From Ghiorsea sp. (GTDB taxonomy: Bacteria > Pseudomonadota > Zetaproteobacteria > Mariprofundales > Mariprofundaceae), in NCBI GenBank assembly GCA_021772875.1, contig JAJFLD010000227.1, forward strand, positions 1 to 5,379: a stretch of 5,379 nucleotides of DNA, read 5' to 3'. Positions 1 through 5,379 of the stretch are shown one piece after another (positions within the stretch are counted from its first letter, which is position 1; each line of letters begins with the position of its first letter). The notes below the pieces were generated by a model that saw only the letters and a list, made by a program, of their open reading frames with translations, searched no databases and had not been told where the DNA came from. The translations under genes were made by a program, and so were the position numbers.

Positions 1-558
1 GATACCATGCGCCGCAAAGAATATGGCTTTGATGAGGTGGTGGAGAAGTGGGGCGTTGGCCCAGATCGGATTCAAGACTTGTTGGCTTTGGCAGGTGATT
101 CTGCTGATAATATTCCAGGAGTGCCGGGCATTGGCCCCAAAACAGCGCTGGAGTTAATCAATACCTACGGTGACTTGGAAGGCATTCTCAGCCATGCTCA
201 TGAAATCAAACAAAACAAACGCCGTGAGAACTTGATTGAATTTGCCGAAAGTGCGCGGCTTTCTTATCGCCTTGTTGCTTTGGATGAACAAACACCATTG
301 CCGATGGGGCTTGATGATTTGGTGGTGAAAAAACCCAATCATCCAGCATTGGCCACATTATTTGAAGAGCTTGAGTTCCGCCGTTTGCTTGCTGAGTTTG
401 AAGGCGATAAAAGTGTTTTAACACCCACCACGGCACCGCATAAAACCAAAGTAACACAAAGCGAAACAAATGCGGCGGCTGAGGTAGATATTATTCAAGC
501 ACATCAAGCCATTGATAACAAACCACTGCGGACTCATGTGGTTGATGATGAAGTGTAA
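1..558 (+). CDS. polA: DNA polymerase I, 5'-nuclease part (partial, ends at in-frame TAA)
   Basis: This is the C-terminal part of the 5'-3' exonuclease (flap/RNA-primer removing) domain of DNA polymerase I. The reading frame is open to the window edge, so the ATG at base 7 is internal and roughly the first 150 residues of the family lie upstream. Counting from that ATG, residues 20-50 carry the helix-hairpin-helix core DSADNIPGVPGIGPKTA, with the metal-binding Asp pair at D31 and D34. The domain is followed by the usual small C-terminal helices (about 60-135) and a low-complexity Thr/Ala/Lys-rich linker (about 137-175). The frame then meets TAA at 556-558. Homology resumes in the same frame straight after it (LAALVKAL matches the E. 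coli LKAWIAKL region), so this is a nonsense codon inside polA and not a frameshift. As read, the product would be a free-standing 5' nuclease. Family identity is certain; whether the break is real in the cell is open. Confidence 0.93.
   Translation, partial: DTMRRKEYGFDEVVEKWGVGPDRIQDLLALAGDSADNIPGVPGIGPKTALELINTYGDLEGILSHAHEIKQNKRRENLIEFAESARLSYRLVALDEQTPLPMGLDDLVVKKPNHPALATLFEELEFRRLLAEFEGDKSVLTPTTAPHKTKVTQSETNAAAEVDIIQAHQAIDNKPLRTHVVDDEV
556..558 (+). other. polA: In-frame TAA interrupting polA
   Basis: The codons around the break read GAA GTG TAA CTG GCA GCT, and both sides stay in one frame with continuous homology. The stop lies 17 codons before the first proofreading Asp (E. coli D355), that is at about E. 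coli residue 338, in the linker before the 3'-5' exonuclease domain. A single C-to-T change from CAA (Gln) would explain it, but the ancestral codon is inferred. A TTG at 568 and a GTG at 571 follow closely and could allow reinitiation. Confidence 0.9.
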
Positions 559-567
559 CTGGCAGCT

Positions 568-2337
568 TTGGTGAAAGCTTTGAGTGCTGCCGATTTGATT
601 GCCGTGGATACTGAAACCACATCTTTAAGTATTCATGATGCAGCTTTGGTTGGTTTTTCATTTGCTGTCAAAGAAGGTGAGGGTTGGTATGTGCCGGTGA
701 GTCATCGCTCTATGGATTTGCTTAGTGCCGCACCCAAACAAATTGCCAAAGCCATGATATTTTCAGCCTTACAACCTATTTTAGAAGATGCATCCAAGCC
801 TAAATGTTTGCAAAATGCCAAGTATGATTTGCAGATTTTGCGCAATGAAAACATTCATTTGGCAGGTATTTGTTATGATACCATGTTGATGGCTTATGTG
901 TTGGAGGCAGGGCAAGCGGTGAGCATGGATAAACTTGCCGAGAAATATTTGCATCACAAATGCATAGCTTATGAAGAAGTGGCGGGTAAAGGTGCAAAAC
1001 AAATCACCTTCGATTTGATTGATGTAGAACAAGCTGCCGTGTATGCCGCAGAAGATGCAGAAGTGACGTTGCGTTTGTGTCTTGCCTTCAAACATGCCTT
1101 GGGCGATCAAATCAAACGCCATGATGAGATTGAACTGCCCTTGTCGTTGGTATTGGCTGATATGGAGTGGGCAGGTGCTTATGTGGATAGCACGCAACTG
1201 GCTACTTTATCACAGCGTTTTGGTGAGCGAATTGAAGCGCTGGAAATGAAAATTATTGAGGCGGCAGGTGAAGATTTTAATATTCGCTCGCCTAAGCAGT
1301 TGGGCGTGCTTCTTTTTGAAACCTTAGGGCTTGAAGGTGGCAAAAAAACGAAATCAGGGCAGTGGGCAACAGGCCAAGATGTTTTAGAAAAATTGGCTGA
1401 AGAACACGAAATCCCAAACTTGATTCTAGAAACACGTGGACTTTCAAAATTAAAATCCACTTACACCGATGCTTTGCAAAAATTGGTGAATATCAAAACA
1501 AAACGTGTGCATACTTCATACAATCAGGGTGTCACCACCACGGGTCGTTTATCATCCACCAACCCCAATTTACAAAATATTCCCATTCGCAGCGAGGAAG
1601 GGCGTGAAATTCGCAAAGCGTTTGTGGCTGAAGATGGCAATGTCTTGATTGCAGCGGATTATTCGCAAATTGAATTGCGATTGATGGCTCACTTTTCAGG
1701 AGATGCGATTCTTAAACAAGCTTTCGCCGATGGTTTGGATATTCATGCTGCCACGGCTGCTGCTGTGAATGGCATTGATTTGAGGGAAGTCACAGGTGAA
1801 CAACGGCGACAAGCAAAGGCAGTAAACTTTGGTATTTTGTATGGCATGAGTGCGTTTGGTTTGGCCAAACAATTGGGTGTGAGCCGCTCAGATGCCAAGA
1901 TGTTTATCGAAGCTTATTTTGCGCGTTATCCCACTGTGCAAACTTTTATGGATGAGACTTTGGAGAAAGCTCGCGAGCAGGGTTATGTTGAAACACTGCT
2001 TGGGCATAGAGTGTATGTACACGATATCAATAGCTCTAATGGCATGATGAAGGCATATGCTGAACGCACAGCCATCAATGCACCACTTCAAGGCTCTGCT
2101 GCTGATATTATCAAGGTTGCCATGATTGCTTTACAAGAACGACTCAAAGCGGAAGTGCCGCAGGCAAGATTGATTATGCAGGTGCATGATGAGTTGATTG
2201 TGGAGTGTGCAGATGCAGATAGAGAACATGTTTCAACGCTGATGGCAGAAACCATGCAGTCAGCCGTTGAGCTTGATGTTCCCCTTATTGCAGATATTGC
2301 ATTTGGCACTAGCTGGTTTGAAGCCCATGAACTATAA
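568..2337 (+). CDS. polA: DNA polymerase I, Klenow-type part (3'-5' exonuclease plus polymerase)
   Basis: This is the large-fragment portion of DNA polymerase I, which fills gaps in repair and Okazaki-fragment maturation. Counting from TTG 568, the proofreading residues are present: D14 and E16 in DTET, D87 in NAKYD, and Y159/D163 in YAAED. The polymerase motifs are also intact: ATGRLSS-like TTGRLSS (324-330), motif A DYSQIELR (364-371), the O-helix K417 and F421 in AKAVNFGILYG, and motif C QVHDE (538-542) with H540, D541 and E542. Phe at 421 is the typical dideoxy-discriminating residue of the E. coli type. The end, FEAHEL, matches the usual C-terminus of the family. Homology extends back through 559-567 to the TAA, so TTG 568 or GTG 571 would serve only as reinitiation starts. 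I see no strong ribosome-binding site before them. If expression fails here, the cell lacks Pol I polymerase. Confidence 0.92.
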   Translation: MVKALSAADLIAVDTETTSLSIHDAALVGFSFAVKEGEGWYVPVSHRSMDLLSAAPKQIAKAMIFSALQPILEDASKPKCLQNAKYDLQILRNENIHLAGICYDTMLMAYVLEAGQAVSMDKLAEKYLHHKCIAYEEVAGKGAKQITFDLIDVEQAAVYAAEDAEVTLRLCLAFKHALGDQIKRHDEIELPLSLVLADMEWAGAYVDSTQLATLSQRFGERIEALEMKIIEAAGEDFNIRSPKQLGVLLFETLGLEGGKKTKSGQWATGQDVLEKLAEEHEIPNLILETRGLSKLKSTYTDALQKLVNIKTKRVHTSYNQGVTTTGRLSSTNPNLQNIPIRSEEGREIRKAFVAEDGNVLIAADYSQIELRLMAHFSGDAILKQAFADGLDIHAATAAAVNGIDLREVTGEQRRQAKAVNFGILYGMSAFGLAKQLGVSRSDAKMFIEAYFARYPTVQTFMDETLEKAREQGYVETLLGHRVYVHDINSSNGMMKAYAERTAINAPLQGSAADIIKVAMIALQERLKAEVPQARLIMQVHDELIVECADADREHVSTLMAETMQSAVELDVPLIADIAFGTSWFEAHEL

Positions 2338-2355
2338 TTAAAAGAGCAACGTTAC

Positions 2356-2362
2356 AAAGGGG
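2356..2362 (+). promoter_or_regulatory. Probable ribosome-binding site of the histidine kinase
   Basis: AAAGGGG lies 11 bases before ATG 2374 in the 36-base gap after polA. A second purine run, AAGGGG at 2367-2372, is only one base from the ATG and too close to be the usual site. No promoter is evident in the short gap, so the kinase is probably read from the polA transcript. Confidence 0.5.
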
Positions 2363-2373
2363 CTTTAAGGGGC

Positions 2374-3834
2374 ATGGATTTTCTCTCTTATTTTTATTTA
2401 GATTCAGACAGGGAACATCAGGAATATAAGTATCGCGAAGTATTGGTGAATGCCATGCTTGTCTTTTCGATGTTAACCTTATCTGTGTTTTCCATGCTTC
2501 ACTTTTATAAAGATGATTTGATACTGCCTATCATTCAGCTTTTGTTGGTCGTGGTTTATGCGTTTTCTTTCTTTGACCCATTTCAAGCTTTAAGCAAAAG
2601 GTTTAAAGAAAACCTTGTTATTTCAGGTATGATTTTTTTATGTTTATTTTTATTGGTTGATGGTGGCATTGCAAAAACGGGTATTTATTGGGTTCCCTTT
2701 TTTCCATTCATCGCCTTTGCGCTTTCTGGTATTCGCAGAGGTTGGCGATGGGTTGCTGTTTTTGCGCTTGGATTGGTGGGTATTCAAGTTTTTGATTATT
2801 TGGATGTTTTAGATACTGCTTATTCATTTGAAGAAATGTGCTTTTTTACGTTTTCTTTGGTTATTTATATTGTTCTTGCAGTGCTTTTTGAAGGTTTGAG
2901 CATTCGTCAACAAAATGAATTGGAAACACAGCATGAGAGCCTTGCGGCCATGCGAGAAAAACTTGGTGAAACTTTAAGTGGGCTTGAGCAAAAAGTTGAG
3001 GCCAGAACCTTTGAGCTGAAGATGAGCAATCAACAACTTGCCCAAGAAATCGAGAGCCATAAACTTACAAATCGCAATCTAAAACAAACAGAACAAAAAT
3101 TTTATCAAGCCAAAAAAATGGAAGCTTTGGGTACCTTGGTGGGTGGTATTGCCCATGATTTTAATAGCATTATATTGGGTATCAACGCAAATTTATTCTT
3201 AGTGCAGCGTCAAATTAAAGATAAACCCCAAGTACAAGGGCTGCTTGATGAGATAGAAACAATGAGTTTTCACGCTGCGGACATGACCAATCAACTGCTT
3301 ACCTTTGCGCGCAAAGATAATGTCAAAAAAATGACCTTTGATATGAGCTTATTCATGGTGGAGGGCATCAAGCTGGCAACGGCCACCTTGCCATCACGTA
3401 TCAAGTTGGAAACGCATTTAAGCAATAAGAAATTACCTGTTTTAGGCAATGCAACACAGCTGCAACAAGTGGTAATGAATTTAATGGCCAATGCTAGGGA
3501 TGCCTTGTCAAAGGTGGATAGCCCTATCATTAGCATTTGTTTGTCATCACTTGCAGATGACGAAATTGCCCGAGAGAAACAGCCTAACCTTGAGGCAGAC
3601 AAGTGGATTTATCTTGCTGTCTCCGACAATGGTATTGGCATGAGCGCAGCTGATTTGCCGCATATCTTCGAGCCTTTTTTTTCGACCAAGGCAATAGGCA
3701 AGGGGATAGGATTAGGCTTGGCGATGTGTTATGGGGCAATAGAATCCCATGGCGGAGTGATTGAAGTCGAAAGTCAATTGAATCAAGGTAGTACGTTCCA
3801 TATTTATTTGCCTGCTGCGCAATTAAGCAGTTGA
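2374..3834 (+). CDS. Membrane sensor histidine kinase, six probable TM helices, no receiver domain
   Basis: The protein has 486 residues. A short cytoplasmic head is followed by six hydrophobic helices at about 22-44, 49-67, 80-95, 103-119, 123-140 and 155-173. Basic loops at 74-79 (SKRFKE) and 121-125 (RRGWR) put both ends inside by the positive-inside rule. A charged heptad-like coiled coil (about 176-250) leads to the H-box GGIAHDFNS, with H261 the probable phosphoacceptor. The ATP-binding domain shows the N-box NLMANARDAL (369-378), the G1 box DNGIGM (418-423), the F-box FEPFFSTK (432-439) and the G2 box GKGIGLGLA (442-450). It should autophosphorylate on His and pass phosphate to a separate response regulator. 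None is encoded here, so partner and stimulus are unknown. The periplasmic loops are short, which suggests sensing within the membrane or by a membrane partner. Ser265 replaces the second Asn of the common HDFNN form. It starts 36 bases after polA on the same strand and is probably co-transcribed with it. I do not recognise a specific named kinase. Confidence 0.9.
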   Translation: MDFLSYFYLDSDREHQEYKYREVLVNAMLVFSMLTLSVFSMLHFYKDDLILPIIQLLLVVVYAFSFFDPFQALSKRFKENLVISGMIFLCLFLLVDGGIAKTGIYWVPFFPFIAFALSGIRRGWRWVAVFALGLVGIQVFDYLDVLDTAYSFEEMCFFTFSLVIYIVLAVLFEGLSIRQQNELETQHESLAAMREKLGETLSGLEQKVEARTFELKMSNQQLAQEIESHKLTNRNLKQTEQKFYQAKKMEALGTLVGGIAHDFNSIILGINANLFLVQRQIKDKPQVQGLLDEIETMSFHAADMTNQLLTFARKDNVKKMTFDMSLFMVEGIKLATATLPSRIKLETHLSNKKLPVLGNATQLQQVVMNLMANARDALSKVDSPIISICLSSLADDEIAREKQPNLEADKWIYLAVSDNGIGMSAADLPHIFEPFFSTKAIGKGIGLGLAMCYGAIESHGGVIEVESQLNQGSTFHIYLPAAQLSS

Positions 3835-3849
3835 AAAAACTTAAAACAC

Positions 3850-3868
3850 TCAAATGTATTGTATTTGA
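3850..3868. repeat. Short inverted repeat after the kinase gene
   Basis: TCAAAT (3850-3855) and ATTTGA (3863-3868) are inverted around a 7-base spacer, with possible G-T pairs extending the stem inward. It sits 15 bases after the kinase stop. It is AT-rich and weak, so it may be chance, a minor mRNA 3'-end hairpin or a protein site. Confidence 0.3.
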
Positions 3869-3906
3869 ATCATTGCTGTTTTATGTGTTGGCGGCGTATG
3901 AAAACA

Positions 3907-3948
3907 ATAAAACATCAGGTCTTTGAAGATAAAAACCTGATGTTTTAT
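3907..3948. terminator. Bidirectional intrinsic terminator between convergent genes
   Basis: A perfect 14-base-pair stem is formed by 3907-3920 and 3935-3948, with the core CATCAGGT/ACCTGATG and a 14-base loop. The outer stem is A-rich on the left and T-rich on the right, giving a U-run after the hairpin in both directions: TTTTAT for the + strand, and TTTTATTGTTTT when read from the thiC side. Its place between the 3' ends of the kinase gene (+) and thiC (-) fits termination of both transcripts. Confidence 0.85.
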
Positions 3949-4109
3949 AACAATCTAGAAGATCTCAGTTTCTAAGCTTTGTGGTAAATTTCACTGCCCT
4001 GTTCTTTAAACGTTTCCGATTGCTCATACATGCCAGCTTCAATGGCATTCATGGCTTCTATGCCATGTTCGGCTGCATAATCACGTACATCTTGGGTGAT
4101 TTTCATAGA

Positions 4110-4136
4110 GCAGAATTTCGGGCCACACATGGAACA
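4110..4136 (-). other. thiC: ThiC 4Fe-4S cluster motif CxxCxxxxC
   Basis: The codons spell CSMCGPKFC. This is the ThiC-type radical-SAM cysteine motif near the C-terminus, unlike the CxxxCxxC motif of canonical radical-SAM enzymes. It lies downstream of the in-frame TAA, so a terminated product would lack the catalytic cluster. Confidence 0.85.
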
Positions 4137-4490
4137 AAAATGTGCAACTTTGCCAGATTCCTTAGGCATGGTTTCATCATGGAATGAACGCGCCGTATCA
4201 GGATCAAGACTAAGATTGAACTGATCTTCCCAACGGAATTCAAAACGTGCCTTGGACAAAGCATCATCACGTTGCTGACAACCTGGATGACCTTTGGCTA
4301 AGTCAGCAGCATGGGCGGCAATTTTGTAGGTAATCACGCCTGTTTTTACATCATCACGATTCGGCAATCCCAAATGTTCTTTGGGTGTGACATAACAAAG
4401 CATGGCACAACCATACCAGCCAATTTGAGCGGCACCGATCCCAGAAGTGATATGGTCATAACCGGGTGCAATATCTGTAGTCAGGGGGCC

Positions 4491-4493
4491 TTA
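4491..4493 (-). other. thiC: In-frame TAA interrupting thiC
   Basis: The complement reads TTC TAC ACC TAA GGC CCC, where the family has Phe-Tyr-Thr-Leu-Gly-Pro. One T-to-A change from TTA (Leu) would produce it. No frameshift is involved, and both flanks match ThiC residue for residue. No stem-loop or known readthrough context is obvious right after it. Confidence 0.9.
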
Positions 4494-5379
4494 GGTGTAG
4501 AACGGTGCTTCATCACAGTATTCCAACTGTAAATCCATGTTTTCCTTAATCATTTGCATGGGCACATGGCCTGGGCCTTCAATCATCACTTGCACATCAT
4601 GTTTCCATGCGATTTTTGTGAGTTCGCCTAAGGTTTTAAGCTCACCCAATTGCGCTGCATCATTGGCATCAGCAATAGAACCCGGGCGCAAACCATCACC
4701 CAATGAGAATGAAACATCATAGGCTTTCATGATTTGGCAAATATCTTCAAAATGGGTGTAAAGGAAGTTTTCTCTATGGTGCGATAAACACCATTTGGCC
4801 ATGATAGAGCCACCACGAGACACAATGCCCGCCAAACGGTTGGCAGTTAAAGGCACATAACGCAGCAACACACCTGAATGGATAGTGAAATAATCTACCC
4901 CTTGTTCAGCTTGTTCAATCAAGGTGTCGCGGAAGACTTCCCATGTTAAATCTTCAGCCACGCCGTTTACTTTTTCCAAGGCTTGATAAATCGGCACCGT
5001 ACCAATCGGCACTGCCGAATTGCGGATAATCCATTCGCGTGTTTCATGGATATTTTTACCTGTAGATAAATCCATGATGGTATCTGAACCCCAGCGCGTC
5101 GCCCAAGTCATTTTATCCACTTCTTCTTCAATGGATGAACCCAAAGCTGAGTTGCCAATATTGCCATTAATTTTCACAAGGAAATTGCGACCAATAATCA
5201 TGGGCTCCAATTCAGGATGGTTGATGTTGGCAGGGATAATCGCACGGCCACGTGCGATTTCATCACGCACGAATTCAGGGGTAATCACACGTGGAATACT
5301 TGCGCCAAAAGATTGACCAGGATGTTGTTGAGTGATTTCACGAAGATGTTCGCGTTTTTGATTCTCACGAATGGCGACA

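Larger units (their letters stand above)
3972..5379 (-). pseudogene. thiC: Phosphomethylpyrimidine synthase ThiC, 5'-truncated by the window and split by an in-frame TAA
   Basis: ThiC is the cytoplasmic radical-SAM enzyme that turns aminoimidazole ribotide into hydroxymethylpyrimidine phosphate for thiamine synthesis. The frame enters from beyond base 5379, so about the first 160 residues and any upstream TPP riboswitch are outside. In-window landmarks, in order, are SFGASIPRVITPEFVRDE, RAIIPANINHPE, MIIGRNFLVKINGNIGNSA, MDLSTG, PIGTVPIYQALEK, DYFTIHSGVLLRYVP, SRGGSIMAKWCLSHH, SLGDGLRPGS and MIEGPGHVPM. The frame then meets TAA (4493-4491) directly after EAPFYT and continues without a shift as GPLTTDIAPGYDHITSG, CYVTPKEHLGLPN and KARFEFRWEDQFNLSLDP. 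The C-terminal cluster motif CSMCGPKFC (4136-4110) supplies the three cysteines that bind the 4Fe-4S cluster. The gene ends in TAG at 3974-3972. The upstream piece lacks the cluster motif and the downstream piece lacks most of the barrel, so without readthrough ThiC should be inactive. A reinitiated piece could start at the ATG at 4403. Everything except the one codon looks under purifying selection, so the lesion is recent, an error or bypassed. Confidence 0.9.

Noticed and set aside
7..9. ATG at base 7 as the start of a small 183-residue gene
   Set aside because: The frame is open to the window edge and the residues before it (Asp-Thr) continue PolA homology. It is an internal Met of the 5'-nuclease domain.
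781..1197. Minus-strand open frames over polA (also 2088-2309) and over the kinase (3291-3602)
   Set aside because: They lie opposite strongly conserved coding sequence, show no recognisable motifs and have low-complexity composition typical of antisense shadows.
556..2337. Complete reassignment of TAA to a sense codon
   Set aside because: The PolA C-terminus ends naturally at a TAA (2335-2337). The two internal TAAs stand for apparently different residues, and reading all of them would fuse PolA to a histidine kinase.
3835..3971. Small gene or regulatory RNA in the convergent intergenic region
   Set aside because: The 137 bases are explained by a bidirectional terminator and a weak inverted repeat. 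I see no promoter or start codon with a ribosome-binding site.
4491..4493. Selenocysteine or pyrrolysine insertion at the internal stops
   Set aside because: Those systems use UGA and UAG. Both internal stops are UAA, and the expected residues are not Cys or Lys in any evident way.
4491..5288. GTG at 5288 as the start of a 265-residue protein
   Set aside because: ThiC homology continues upstream of it to the window edge (for example SFGASIPR), so this Val is internal to thiC.
3981..5316. Plus-strand open frames over thiC (3981-4187, 4311-4532, 4537-4722, 5020-5316)
   Set aside because: They are antisense to conserved ThiC sequence and have no recognisable protein features.

Overview
The window looks like chromosomal core DNA from a Gram-negative proteobacterium. 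The PolA and ThiC proteins read as close relatives of the gammaproteobacterial forms, coding density is high and the DNA is fairly AT-rich. I cannot place it more finely by eye; a gamma- or zetaproteobacterial relative is only a weak guess. I see no mobile element, CRISPR array, tRNA or rRNA.

Layout: the left 2.3 kb (+ strand) is most of polA, entering the window inside the 5'-nuclease domain. It is cut by an in-frame TAA at 556-558, exactly in the linker between the 5'-nuclease and the Klenow-type (proofreading plus polymerase) portion. After a 36-base gap comes a 486-residue membrane histidine kinase (2374-3834, +) with six probable membrane helices, a coiled coil and HisKA/HATPase modules but no receiver domain. 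A 137-base convergent intergenic region follows, holding a strong bidirectional hairpin terminator (3907-3948). The right end (3972-5379, - strand) is the C-terminal three quarters of thiC, whose 5' end lies outside the window. It too is interrupted by an in-frame TAA (4491-4493 on the complement), in place of a conserved leucine.

The notable signal is therefore two single-codon ochre interruptions, without frameshift, in two otherwise intact and well-conserved housekeeping genes within 4 kb. In polA the break falls where the protein can be split into two working parts, very near the classical E. coli polA1 amber site. In thiC it falls inside the catalytic core and should abolish function unless it is read through. 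The candidate explanations are base-call or assembly error, real lesions or strain polymorphism, or ochre suppression/readthrough. The sequence alone cannot decide, and I regard error or real lesion as more likely than a new recoding system. The three genes share no evident pathway: DNA repair/replication, signalling, and thiamine pyrimidine synthesis.
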